Positions 43,554 through 52,687 of a stretch of DNA of 64,000 nucleotides are shown piece after piece. The translations under genes and the position numbers were made by a program. Each line of letters opens with the position of its first letter. Positions within the stretch are counted from its first letter, which is position 1. Source of the stretch: an uncultured Anderseniella sp. (GTDB taxonomy: Bacteria; Pseudomonadota; Alphaproteobacteria; Rhizobiales; Aestuariivirgaceae); assembly GCA_947488295.1 (NCBI GenBank), contig CANKYU010000003.1, positions 1 through 64,000 of the forward strand. The letters run 5' to 3'. The notes under the pieces were generated by a model that did no database searches, had not been told where the DNA came from, and saw only the letters and a program-made list of their open reading frames with translations.

Positions 43554-44414
43554 TTAAGCACTGCCATGTCGCCTTAGTAAAGGGCGCTCGTGTGACGGCT
43601 GTGGCCGGAGCCGTTCGTGCCTGGCTTCCACCGCGCTCCTGAATGACCGGCTTACCGGAACACTGTCGCCGGAAAGCAATACGAGCTTCATGCTCTGCCC
43701 GTCCTTGACCACCCGGGCAATCGCGGAAAGGGCAACCCAGTGTGAGCGGTGGATCTGCATGCCGCGCTCACTCGGTAATTCGCGCACGATGTCGGAGAAC
43801 CGGCATAACACCATGCGCACCTCGGTGCTGGTTGTTATCCGGACATAATGTTCCTGGGCCTCGACCCAGATGACCTCGCCGCTCAACGGCGGGTCGATGG
43901 CCGACAACAGGGTTGGTGTCAGGCCGCGCTCGCTTCCATCTCTGTCCGGCGACTGTTGTCCTGCCGGCTGCGTTGCCAGGTCGCCGGCTGTTTTCAGTGC
44001 GAGCCGCGGCAGCGTCAGCAGCAGGCAAAGCGCAATATGGTTGTCAGACAGGTAGAGCAGTTCCAGCGCGAAAGCCTGGATGCGGAACTGAGTGTTGCCG
44101 CCGGCTGTGCCGATGCCCAGTTCGGGATACCCCAGCACGATGTCTATTGCCGTGACGGACAACACAAACAGCAAGTGGCTGACGACAATTGCCATCCCGG
44201 TCGTCCAGGTAAATGAAACCGTTGCGGGCAGGTATTTTTCAAACATCTGGCGGGCAGTGAAAAACAGCAATGCCTCGATTGCAATCCGGACAATCCAGTA
44301 GAGATAGGTACCCGACAGCGACACCAGCGTGTCCTGTGTAACCTGGCTTGAGGCGATCAGCAGCGCGGCAAGCAAGGCTGTCAGTGCCATGTACAGCTCT
44401 TCGCGGTTGTGCAT
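43554..44414 (-). CDS. Membrane-bound LytTR transcriptional regulator
   Basis: 286 residues. Four hydrophobic helices (about 8-140) such as TYLYWIVRIAIEALLFF and VVSHLLFVLSVTAIDIVLG, a linker, then a LytTR DNA-binding domain with VIWVEAQEHYVRITTSTEVRMVLCRFSDIV and MQIHRSHWVALSAIARV. This is the TM-LytTR type, which senses at the membrane and binds DNA from there without a receiver domain. Targets may be its neighbours, 43133 or 44645. Confidence 0.87.
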   Translation of the reverse strand: MHNREELYMALTALLAALLIASSQVTQDTLVSLSGTYLYWIVRIAIEALLFFTARQMFEKYLPATVSFTWTTGMAIVVSHLLFVLSVTAIDIVLGYPELGIGTAGGNTQFRIQAFALELLYLSDNHIALCLLLTLPRLALKTAGDLATQPAGQQSPDRDGSERGLTPTLLSAIDPPLSGEVIWVEAQEHYVRITTSTEVRMVLCRFSDIVRELPSERGMQIHRSHWVALSAIARVVKDGQSMKLVLLSGDSVPVSRSFRSAVEARHERLRPQPSHERPLLRRHGSA

Positions 44415-44644
44415 TGACGCTCCGTTGATGCATTCATTCGTGCTTCTTGAACGGAACTATGTACCCATGCTGCTGCAAATAAAAGAGCTTTTGCTGTGTC
44501 CGTCAGCCAGCTCCGATGCTTGAACGGCATTGGAGAATTGGGGCCTAGCAGGCAATTGCGAACGGCTGGTTTTCAACGGTTAATGGCTGCATGTGGCCCG
44601 CAACTGCGCCACTTGGAATTCAAGCATCATCAGGAGCGTCTCCC

Positions 44645-45289
44645 ATGAAACCATCCAGCCTCGTCCTTGTGGCCCTGCCATTAATTGCAATCACACTTTC
44701 TCCGGCCACGGCCCAGGATAAGCCCATGGGCTTTTTCATCACCAGTGTCGGCTCCGGCAACGGGGGCAATCTCGGTGGTCTCGAAGGCGCTGATGCGCAT
44801 TGCGCGAAGCTGGCAGAAGCGGCTGGCTCAACCGGCCGCACCTGGAAAGCCTATCTGAGCACCCAGGAAGACGGCAAGCGCGGTATTTCTGCCCGCGACC
44901 GCATTGGCAAGGGCCCCTGGCACAATGCAAAGGGCGTGCTGATTGCATCGGACCTGGATCAGTTGCACCTGGCGCCGAACCTGGTCAGGTCAACGGGGCT
45001 GGACGAAAACGGCAATCTCATCAATGGACGTGGCGACAAGCCCAACAAGCACGACATTCTGACCGGCACCATGGCAGACGGTACGGCCTACTTCCCGCGT
45101 GAGAAGGAAGACCGCACCTGCAGCAACTGGACCAGTTCAGGCGAGGGCACTGCCACCGTCGGCCACCATGACCGGCACGGTGGCGGCAACACGTCGTGGA
45201 ATGCAGCCCACAATTCGCGCGGCTGTTCACAGGACGACCTGGCAAAGACCGGTGGTACCGGCCTGTTCATGTGCTTTGCCGCTGACTAG
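44645..45289 (+). CDS. Exported lectin-like protein
   Basis: 214 residues from the ATG at 44645; signal peptide MKPSSLVLVALPLIAITLSPATAQ. The mature protein begins MGFFITSVGSGNGGNLGGLEGADAHCAKLAEAAG, then RTWKAYLST, and ends with a Cys-rich part (RTCSNWTSSGEG, RGCSQDDLAKT, LFMCFAAD). This is the layout of lectin/endostatin-like secreted proteins of unknown ligand. Four cysteines are likely two disulfides. A terminator follows. Confidence 0.7.
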   Translation: MKPSSLVLVALPLIAITLSPATAQDKPMGFFITSVGSGNGGNLGGLEGADAHCAKLAEAAGSTGRTWKAYLSTQEDGKRGISARDRIGKGPWHNAKGVLIASDLDQLHLAPNLVRSTGLDENGNLINGRGDKPNKHDILTGTMADGTAYFPREKEDRTCSNWTSSGEGTATVGHHDRHGGGNTSWNAAHNSRGCSQDDLAKTGGTGLFMCFAAD

Positions 45290-45314
45290 GAAATATCAAT
45301 TGTAAGGCGTACGG

Positions 45315-45350
45315 CCGGGTGAACCTGTCACAGGGTTTGCCCGGTTTGTC
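45315..45350 (+). terminator. Terminator after the lectin-like gene
   Basis: CCGGGTGAACC (45315-45325) pairs with GGTTTGCCCGG (45334-45344) including two G-U pairs, loop TGTCACAG, followed by TTTGTCTTG. A Rho-independent terminator of medium strength. Confidence 0.6.
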
Positions 45351-45363
45351 TTGTTTCGCTCAT

Positions 45364-45716
45364 CTCGGCACTTGCGTGCCGGGGTTTGTGTCGCTCACGC
45401 AAGCAGCCTTCGGCTGCGCTCCGCTGGGGCGCACTTTGTGCGGCGCGCAGTCGCGCTTGCCTCGACACTTACGTGCCGGGTTTATTCCGCTCACGCCAGC
45501 AGCCTTCGGCTGCGCTCCGCGAGGGCGCACTTCGTGCGGCGCGCAGTCGCGCTTGCCTCGACACTTCGTGTCTCGGAGGAGCTCATCACCACGGTTGTTC
45601 GGGATCGGAGAGCTGGGTGTTTTATTCCGCTCACGCAGGCAGCCTTCGGCTGCGCTCCGCTGGGGCGCACTTTGTGCGACGGCCGGTCGGCCTTGCCTCG
45701 GCACTTCGTGCCTCGG
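45364..45716. repeat. Mosaic of about 100-base repeats with covarying hairpins
   Basis: Copies begin at about 45364, 45461, 45557 and 45697, each led by CTCGRCACTT; copy 4 is partial and copy 3 has an insert. Every copy is a string of short hairpins: CAGCC-TTC-GGCTG, GCGCAC-TTT-GTGCG and a GCGC/GCGC stem. In copy 3 that stem is GGCC/GGCC, and the lead stem is GACAC/GTGTC in copy 3 and GGCAC/GTGCC in copy 4, so changes are matched. Long open frames here on both strands are by-products. Confidence 0.85.
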
Positions 45717-45722
45717 ATTAGA

Positions 45723-45788
45723 TCATCACTACAGTTGTTCAGGGGCGGAGAACGGCCTGAGCGAAGCGAAGAAAGCTGTTCGACCAGT
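45723..45788. repeat. Single copy of the 47-bp repeat family
   Basis: The stretch 45750-45788 (GAACGGCCTGAGCGAAGCG through TTCGACCAG) matches the unit of the 27.7 kb array, and the ~27 bases before it (TCATCACTACAGTTGTTC, then GGGGCGGA) match those before that array at about 27684. The shared flank shows a dispersed element, not chance. It abuts the mosaic repeats. Confidence 0.85.
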
Positions 45789-45838
45789 ATCAAGGACGGC
45801 GCGAAGCACGAAGTGTTGAGTAAAGCTGTTCGATCAAA

Positions 45839-47671
45839 CTAAAGCCGGTACACCCGGATCTTGCCATTCCTGCCACGCACTGTCTGCTCGCCCAGGTCAT
45901 CAAGGTCATGCTTCGACGTCAGCTGTTCCGCTGTTGTTGCCGTGAGCAGGGTTGTCACCGAGCGCTTCAGTGACGGATCGTCGATAAACTGCTTGCCGAG
46001 CTGTTCAAGGCGCTGGGCCAGATTCACATTGTCGCCGATGATGGTGTAGTTGATCCGTCCCGGGGCGCCGATATTGCCGACGGTGACCGGGCCGCTGTGC
46101 AACCCGATCCGGATTTTGATCGCAGGCTCACCCGCTGCTGTACGGGCCTTGTTGTCCTCGTCAAGGGCGCGTTCTATTGCCTGTGCCGCGCGTACTGCCC
46201 GGTCGGCATGGTCGGCATAGTGGTCAGGCGCGCCCCAGAATGCCATGACACTGTCGCCGATGAACTTGTCGACGGTGCCGTCTTCGGCCTCGATACAGCC
46301 GGCCAGCAGGCCGAAGTGCCGGTTGAGCAGCCTGGCGACCTGTTCCGCCGCAATGCCTTCGGACAACCCGCTGTAGCCGACGATATCGGTGAACATGACG
46401 GTGACATCGCGTTCGACGGAAGTAGGGAACTTGTCCGCATCCTGGCTGATCAGGCGGCGCACCAGTTTTTTCGGCACGTAGGTCTCAAACCATTTCAGGC
46501 CTTCCAGCATGGTGTTGAAGGCAATCGCCTGATCATTGAGTTCGCGGAACGTGCTGCCTTTCAGTTTCGGCGTGGCGGAAATGTCGAGCTGGCCGATGCG
46601 CGAGGCGGCAAAGGCGGTGTCGACGACCGGTTGCGCAATTCTGCGGCCAAGCCATATGGCGCCCGCCAGGGCAACCAGTAGGGTTGCGAGGCCGGCCAGC
46701 GCTGCCCACAGCAGCCGCCGGAACTCGGCATTCACCTCGGAACTGCGGAAATAGGTGCCAACTTTCCAGGGCTTGCTGGCAAAGCCCGGCAGGTCGCGAT
46801 AGATAAACACGTATTCATCGTCAAACAGTCTGAGTACATGGCCCTGCAGGTCGCTGTCGGTGGCAATTTCAAGCGGGAATCTGCCTTCGGTTTGCCAGAA
46901 CGCGGCCAGCACCGGATCGCCGGTTTCCGCCAGGCTGGGCAGCGGGGCGTCCTCATTACGGTTGCCGCCGCGCAGGCCGGCGAGGTTCGGGTGGGCCAGA
47001 ACCCTGTCCCTGTCGTGCAGGATGTAGACGTTGCTGCCGATATCCGGGTCAAACTTACCGAGATAGGAAGACAGCTCGCTGACCGTGACCGATGCCACCA
47101 GCAATCCCGGTTTGCCGCCCGGATAAGTCACCGGTGCGCGGTAGTTCAGCAGTGTCTTCTTGATCAGCGGCAGCCAGATCGGATCGCCCCACGATCCCTT
47201 GCCGTCGCTCAATCCCTTGGCAACGCCGTCCCGGACTTTCCGGTCGGACGAATAGTCACGTTTGATCTCGGTAAAGCCGGTATCGGAGCGCGCCACGCCC
47301 GTGCCCTGATAGGCGTGGTCGAAATACAGCACTGAATCAAGCTGCGGCGCGGCCGACAGGCCACCCTTGAATGTGTCGGTCAGCCTGTCGCGCCGGGTCG
47401 GGTCCAGCTCGCCGGTTGCAATAAGCTGTCCGAGCAGGGCGACCTGATTGCTGGCCGGATCAAGATGGGTCTGTACCTTTTCCGATGTCGTGGACAGGAT
47501 CATGTAGGCCTGCTGCTGCAGCAGTTCCTGGGTGTTCTTGGCGCCGCTCCACAGGCCGATGAACAGCACGCTCAGCACGGCGACCAGCAGCAGGGCGCTG
47601 ATACTGGTCGCCAGCGTGAATGTCAGGGACACCCCGCCACGTTTACGCAGTGCCCGCCTTATCCCGAACAT
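45839..47671 (-). CDS. Class III adenylate/guanylate cyclase with extracellular sensor
   Basis: 610 residues from the ATG at 47671 (MFGIRRALRKRGG; the frame goes up to 47713). One helix (about 17-40), a dCache-like periplasmic region (to about 310) with PGLLVASVTVSELSSYLGKFDPDIG, a second helix, a HAMP-like linker, and the catalytic domain (about 395-590) with VTVMFTDIVGYSGLSEG and DKFIGDSVMAFWGAP holding the metal Asp residues, and GLHSGPVTVGNIG. It makes cAMP (or cGMP) from a signal outside. It ends against the repeats. Confidence 0.9.
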   Translation of the reverse strand: MFGIRRALRKRGGVSLTFTLATSISALLLVAVLSVLFIGLWSGAKNTQELLQQQAYMILSTTSEKVQTHLDPASNQVALLGQLIATGELDPTRRDRLTDTFKGGLSAAPQLDSVLYFDHAYQGTGVARSDTGFTEIKRDYSSDRKVRDGVAKGLSDGKGSWGDPIWLPLIKKTLLNYRAPVTYPGGKPGLLVASVTVSELSSYLGKFDPDIGSNVYILHDRDRVLAHPNLAGLRGGNRNEDAPLPSLAETGDPVLAAFWQTEGRFPLEIATDSDLQGHVLRLFDDEYVFIYRDLPGFASKPWKVGTYFRSSEVNAEFRRLLWAALAGLATLLVALAGAIWLGRRIAQPVVDTAFAASRIGQLDISATPKLKGSTFRELNDQAIAFNTMLEGLKWFETYVPKKLVRRLISQDADKFPTSVERDVTVMFTDIVGYSGLSEGIAAEQVARLLNRHFGLLAGCIEAEDGTVDKFIGDSVMAFWGAPDHYADHADRAVRAAQAIERALDEDNKARTAAGEPAIKIRIGLHSGPVTVGNIGAPGRINYTIIGDNVNLAQRLEQLGKQFIDDPSLKRSVTTLLTATTAEQLTSKHDLDDLGEQTVRGRNGKIRVYRL

Positions 47672-47798
47672 TTCCGACCACTCTCGATTCTCATGCGGCC
47701 CACGATAGGGCATGCCGGGTCATTTGCGAAACTCAGACATATATGGCAGGTCGGTAGCGGTTTTCAACACTATAGAAACCCTTTGACGTGCAGGTCGA

Positions 47799-48914
47799 TC
47801 AGGCTGACTGGTTATCGTCCACAGTGATGATGCCCAGCACATCATTGGTCAGGAACCCGTAGGATCTCGGACAGGCCATGCCCGGCACGACGGCAACGTC
47901 ATAGAGTTCGCCGATCTTGCCGTCGATGCGGAACCACTGCACACATGCCCCGCTGTTGAGGTCGATGACCTGCACCCCGCACCAGGGTTCTGAATCACTG
48001 TCTTTAAGTTTTTCATCAAGCGCCAGCCCCTCAAAGCGCTCATGGCGCGGTTTTGACAGGCCGACAAAGGCGTACTTGCCGTGAAACGACAGACCGCGCA
48101 CGAAACCCGGACAGAAACACACCGGTGTGAAGCGTTCTGTGAGTTTGTTTTTCGACAGGTCGATCCAGCCAAGCTCGCCGGTGCCGGAATTCAGCACCCA
48201 CAGCTTGCCGTCATGAAGCCGCGGCGAGTGCGGCATGGACAGTCCCTGACAGACGATTTCGCTGGTCTTGACATCGATGACGATACCGCCGTCGAAGCGC
48301 CGGTCGCGCCAGCCGTCAATGGTGTCGGACCTGCTGACGGCGGTGACATAGCGCGGCTTGCCGTCCTGCATGGCCATGCCGTTGAGGTGGCAACGGTCCT
48401 CGGCCACGATTGACGAGATGAAGTCCGGTTTCCACACGGTTTCGAAACTGTGAACCGGTGAGACCCTGGCGATGCAGTTGTAGGCCGTGTTGACGAACAC
48501 GACGTCATTGTCGCTGGTGACGCCGACATCATGGATATCCAGGACACCGGTCAGATGCGCTGTTCGCGGCATGAAGCAGTCACTGAACAGCTTGTCCATC
48601 ACCTGGTCGGATTGCAGTATGTTTTCCATGCGGTAGATGTTGGCCAGCGTCGCCAGATAGAGTGTTTTCCCGTCATAGTGCAGGCCCATGGCCTTCTGAA
48701 AATACTGCTCGTTGACCATCACGCCGCCTTGCGGGTTGCGGCCCAGCAGGTACAGCCTGCCGGACTGGTAGGATGTCACAGCCACGGCGATATTCAGGGT
48801 GTTGAGCAGGCTCACAAATCCGCCCGAAACGGAGTATTTGGCGGCAGGTTCACCGGCTTCCCTGTCCGATGACGGCACGGCTTCCTTATCTGTACTGGCG
48901 GAGGAACTTGTCAT
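47799..48914 (-). CDS. TIGR03032-like protein (beta-propeller)
   Basis: 371 residues. The pattern IAVTSYQSGRLYLLGRNPQGG with MGLHYDGKTLYLATLANIYRMEN (in pieces), HDVGVTSDNDVVFVNTAYNCIA, LNGMAMQDGKPRYVTAVSRSDTIDGW and ELYDVAVVPG is that of the TIGR03032 family, of unknown function, probably a six-bladed propeller. No signal peptide. It lies 95 bases before the autotransporter end, on the same strand, so could be in that transcript. Confidence 0.75.
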   Translation of the reverse strand: MTSSSASTDKEAVPSSDREAGEPAAKYSVSGGFVSLLNTLNIAVAVTSYQSGRLYLLGRNPQGGVMVNEQYFQKAMGLHYDGKTLYLATLANIYRMENILQSDQVMDKLFSDCFMPRTAHLTGVLDIHDVGVTSDNDVVFVNTAYNCIARVSPVHSFETVWKPDFISSIVAEDRCHLNGMAMQDGKPRYVTAVSRSDTIDGWRDRRFDGGIVIDVKTSEIVCQGLSMPHSPRLHDGKLWVLNSGTGELGWIDLSKNKLTERFTPVCFCPGFVRGLSFHGKYAFVGLSKPRHERFEGLALDEKLKDSDSEPWCGVQVIDLNSGACVQWFRIDGKIGELYDVAVVPGMACPRSYGFLTNDVLGIITVDDNQSA

Positions 48915-49009
48915 GGAAAATCTTGTACGGTTGGCTGTTATGCGGGCAGTTCACGGTAACGCCTGAGCCGCATAAGGCAAGCGCAACCACGACCGCCGCA
49001 CTGTCGTCC

Positions 49010-52000
49010 TTAGAAGTTCCACACCGCGTTGAGATTGCCGCGCAGTTCGTAGGAGCCATCGGACGCAAAGTGCACTTCGGTGCTGGCCTTGAAGAAGCCG
49101 GAACCGTCCTCGCTGGTGCGCGCCAGGCTGCCGCCGACAAACCCGCTGACGATCTCGTCGTCGAACGTGGCGGTGAAGTTGAGCGGCAGTCCCGCAACCG
49201 TGGTTTCCACGTCCGAACCGCCGACATTGAACTGCGCATCGACCCCGACACGGCCTTCAAACCGGAACACGGCGCCGTCGGCGCCAAGTTGTTCGTAAGG
49301 GGCGGCAAGCTGGGCACGGCCGCCGAGAATGTGAATGTCGCGATCGTCAACCGTGAGCGGCGCATCGACGCCGCTTTCGGTATAGCCGTCCAGGAACATG
49401 CCGGCATAGTGCACCCGGACACTGCCCCACAGGGCTTGGTCCGGCACGATCTCGCCAAGCCGCGCACCGGCGGTCAGGGCAGGGGCGATGAAATAGCCGT
49501 CATAGTCGGCGCTGGCTGTTTCAAAGCCTCCAATGTTTGCATTGGCGACACGGCGCTCGCTGTCATGGTTGGCGAAGCCGCCTGTGACCACTGCGCGCAG
49601 CCAGTGTGTCTCCCAGTCCTGGCGGGCGTATACGCCCCCGAAGCCGGTGGCGATTTCAATTTTCTGGGCGTCGAAGGCAACGTCGAACTGGCTGTGTCCG
49701 CCACCGGCGAACACGCCGGCGCGAAATTCACCCGCCTGGATACCCTCGACGCCGAGTATCAGGCCACCGAACACATGATCGACATTGGCGGTGGTCCCTG
49801 AGCCTTCCTGGTCGCGCCCGCCACCGAAGGCAGAGCCCCAGAATCGGTGGCCGGTGCCGGCGGCGTTGGTATGGGAGACCGGGGTGAACTGGGTGCCGTC
49901 GCCCTGCAGCGAGAACCCGGCGCTTTGCTGGTCGGCTGCGTCATCACCCGCCTGCCAGATGCCGTCGATGGCATTGAAGATCGAGGTGGTGATGGAATTC
50001 AGGAATGTCTGGGCGGTGGCAAAGCCGGTGGGATCGACCGCCACTGCGGTGGTGCCGTCTTCCAGCAGCACGACATTGCCGGTGATGTTTTCCGGCGCGC
50101 TTTCAAGGTTACTGTCGCCCTGGCCGGTACCACCGGTGTCGGCGAAGGTCAGCACCGCGTTGACGCCGGGTCCGACATTCAGCGTATCGATGTCGTTCGG
50201 ATTGCTGCCGCCGGCGCCGTCATTGCCGTTGCCGAAATCAATCGCGCCGAAGATGGCCGATCCGCCGTTCAGGTTGACGATGTCGTTACCATCGTCCTGC
50301 AGGTCGATGGCAAAGCCGTCGGTGCCATTAATAGTGGCCGAACTGTTGATGGTCGCGGCGGCATTGAGGATACGGTTTTCTGCCAAGATACCTGTGCTGC
50401 CGGTAACCGATCCGGCAACAGTAATGTTGATCGTCCCGGTGCCTCCGTGGTCGGCTTCTATTGCCGCGTCGTCCGCCGTGATGGTTCCATCCGAAGCGAC
50501 CGTTATATTGCCGGCGCCACCGTCAACTCTGACATCGATCCCTATTCCTCCCTCAGACGTGAGGTTTCCGGACGATTGAACGCTCACATTGCCGGTGCCT
50601 GTTGACGCTTCGATGGCGTCGGAGGCGGAGGAGGTGATGTCACCGCTCGAGACGACAAGCGTGTCGCCATTGCTTGTGCCGGCGTCAATGCCGATCTGGG
50701 CAGTGATGTTTCCGTTGGATATGACCGTGATGTTTCCCGTACCCGAAGACTGAGCATTGATGCCCTCGGCACCGGCCGTAATGTCGCCGGTCGACTGGAC
50801 GAAGACATTGCCTGAGCCATCAAGCCCGAAAACCTGATTGCTGTACAGCACCGCGTCGATACCTGTTCCATCACTGACGATGTTGCCACTGGACGTCACC
50901 GTGATGTTTCCCGCACCATAGACAAGGCTGGAGATTCCACCGTCGATTTCGCCGATGGAGTGAACCGTTATATCGCCTACGCCATAAATACGAGCAGTTA
51001 TGCCCTCATTGGTGGCTGTTATATTACCGGTGCTGCTGATCGAAATATTGCCATTTTGCTGCGTATCAAAGCTTCCCACTCTGGCATAAATGCCTGTAAC
51101 AGGGGCATTTAGGCTGGGTTCACCTACTGCCAGAATGTTGCCGGTGGACGTCACCGTGATATTTCCCGCACCATAGACCTGTGTAAAAATACCGTCGGCC
51201 GCGGTACCAGAGGTGGTGATGTTGCCGGTGGAATTGACAGTCACATCGCCATCGCCACCAGTCTGCTGGGCCCCAATGCCGTTGGAAAGATAACCGGATG
51301 TGGTGATATTGCCGGTGGAATTGACAGTCACATCGCCATCGCCATCACTCTGCTGGGCATCAATGCCTTCGGAACCATCACCGGTTGTGGAGATATCGCC
51401 GGTGGACGTCACCGTCACATCGCCATCGCCACCGCTCTGCCGGGCCTCAATGCCTTCGGCACTATCACCGGTTGTGATGATGTTGCCGGTGGAATTGACA
51501 GTGACATCGCCATCGCCACCACTCTGCCGGGCCGCAATGCCTTGGGCTTCACGTTCGGTTGTGGTGATATTGCCGGTGGAAATGACCGTCACATTGCCGT
51601 CGCCATCACGCTGCAGGGCGAGAATGCCTTCGGAACTATCACCGGTTGTGGTGATGTTGCCGGTGGAATTGACAGTCACATTGCCGTCGCCACCACGCTG
51701 CAGGGCAAAAATGCCTTCGGAACCAACACCGGATGTGGTGATGTTACCGGCGGAAATGACAGTCACATCGCCATCGCCACCACGCCGCACGGCGAGAATG
51801 CCACTGGCAATATCACCGGTTGTGATGACATTGCCGGTGGAATCGACAGTCACATCGCCGTCGCCATCAGCCTGCGCGGCGAGGATGCCAACGGCAACAT
51901 CACCGGTTGTGGTGACATTGCCGGTGGAATTGACAGTCACATCGCCATCGCCACCACTCTGCTGGGCAAAAATGCCTGCTGCATCGGCATCACTGGTGCT

Positions 52001-52396
52001 GATGCCGGTTGTGCCCGTGGTGTCTGCGTTGATCGTGATGTCCTGGGCCGCGTTCGCTTCGAAGCTGATGCCGCCAACGGGATCGGCATTGTTTACGTTC
52101 AGTGTGTCGTAGACGGTGATGCCGGATGGACTGGTGATATCGACCCCGGTCGAAAGATCGCCCGTGCAGGTGACGGTCGTGCCGGCGACATTACATTGCG
52201 GCGCACCGGGAACAACCTGCGCATGGGCGATCCCCGTTCCCATACCAATCGCGGCAATTGCACCGGCGGCAACGGTATTGAAGAGCGCAGGGGAAAGCCG
52301 GCTTCGGTTGAGTTTTTTGGCGGATATGCCCGCCCGGCTGCCGGGGCGTCCGGCAAGCGCGGCCGGTTGCAGTGTTGTCTTGCGCTTCACGGTCAT
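49010..52396 (-). CDS. Autotransporter (type Va) with repeat passenger
   Basis: 1128 residues. A long signal region (MTVKRKTTLQPAALAGRPGS to AHAQ, cleaved about 60), a passenger that begins with a Cys pair (APQCN...TVTCTG), nine 29-residue repeats (149-409), further looser repeats with GNITVTSTGNI to about 700, and a C-terminal beta-barrel (about 850-1128) starting GHRFWGSAFGGG and ending with Phe (LNAVWNF). It is secreted through the outer membrane and shows a parallel beta-helix on the surface. No catalytic motif seen. A strong stem-loop stands in its leader. Confidence 0.88.
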   Translation of the reverse strand: MTVKRKTTLQPAALAGRPGSRAGISAKKLNRSRLSPALFNTVAAGAIAAIGMGTGIAHAQVVPGAPQCNVAGTTVTCTGDLSTGVDITSPSGITVYDTLNVNNADPVGGISFEANAAQDITINADTTGTTGISTSDADAAGIFAQQSGGDGDVTVNSTGNVTTTGDVAVGILAAQADGDGDVTVDSTGNVITTGDIASGILAVRRGGDGDVTVISAGNITTSGVGSEGIFALQRGGDGNVTVNSTGNITTTGDSSEGILALQRDGDGNVTVISTGNITTTEREAQGIAARQSGGDGDVTVNSTGNIITTGDSAEGIEARQSGGDGDVTVTSTGDISTTGDGSEGIDAQQSDGDGDVTVNSTGNITTSGYLSNGIGAQQTGGDGDVTVNSTGNITTSGTAADGIFTQVYGAGNITVTSTGNILAVGEPSLNAPVTGIYARVGSFDTQQNGNISISSTGNITATNEGITARIYGVGDITVHSIGEIDGGISSLVYGAGNITVTSSGNIVSDGTGIDAVLYSNQVFGLDGSGNVFVQSTGDITAGAEGINAQSSGTGNITVISNGNITAQIGIDAGTSNGDTLVVSSGDITSSASDAIEASTGTGNVSVQSSGNLTSEGGIGIDVRVDGGAGNITVASDGTITADDAAIEADHGGTGTINITVAGSVTGSTGILAENRILNAAATINSSATINGTDGFAIDLQDDGNDIVNLNGGSAIFGAIDFGNGNDGAGGSNPNDIDTLNVGPGVNAVLTFADTGGTGQGDSNLESAPENITGNVVLLEDGTTAVAVDPTGFATAQTFLNSITTSIFNAIDGIWQAGDDAADQQSAGFSLQGDGTQFTPVSHTNAAGTGHRFWGSAFGGGRDQEGSGTTANVDHVFGGLILGVEGIQAGEFRAGVFAGGGHSQFDVAFDAQKIEIATGFGGVYARQDWETHWLRAVVTGGFANHDSERRVANANIGGFETASADYDGYFIAPALTAGARLGEIVPDQALWGSVRVHYAGMFLDGYTESGVDAPLTVDDRDIHILGGRAQLAAPYEQLGADGAVFRFEGRVGVDAQFNVGGSDVETTVAGLPLNFTATFDDEIVSGFVGGSLARTSEDGSGFFKASTEVHFASDGSYELRGNLNAVWNF
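51170..51952 (-). repeat. Nine 87-base repeats coding 29-residue units
   Basis: In the autotransporter passenger. Each unit begins GDGDVTVNSTGNITTTG and ends EGIxAxQSG-like, and the units follow with no gap. Each probably makes one turn of a beta-helix. Within the nine the nucleotide identity is high, suggesting recent expansion and a chance of length variation among strains. Confidence 0.85.
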
Positions 52397-52417
52397 GATG
52401 TTCCCAACCTGTATTCA

Positions 52418-52466
52418 ATTGGTCAGTCATCCGGTGAACCGGGGAGCCACCGGATGACTGACCAAT
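52418..52466 (-). promoter_or_regulatory. Perfect 19-bp stem-loop in the autotransporter leader
   Basis: Arms 52418-52436 and 52448-52466 are perfect inverted repeats of 19 bases (the arm starts ATTGGTCAGTCATCCGG), with an 11-base loop. On the minus strand it lies about 21 bases before the start codon at 52396, just before the GGTTGGGAAC ribosome site. It may be an operator or an RNA structure that gates translation. No T-tract. The rest of the 291-base gap to 52688 shows no gene. Confidence 0.8.
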
Positions 52467-52687
52467 CTGATCCGCCCTCAGATCAAAACTCCTGTGCACG
52501 GAGCGTAAGGTCAAGAACACCGCCGCCGTTTGTCCGAAATACGGCATGAATTGTCCGAAACAGACGCATTTCGCGGTCGGGTATTGTCAGGTGTCATTGG
52601 TTTGCTAAAACCTGAGTCAGGCAGCAGACATCCTGCGGGAGTGGGATGACAGGCGAGTGGATGCGTTTGCCGTGATGATTGTGGAGA

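Noticed and set aside
45319..45842. Several overlapping open frames of 100-166 codons in the 45.3-45.8 kb region
   Set aside because: All frames are open because of the GC-rich hairpin repeats; the translations are repetitive and none has a start site or known family.
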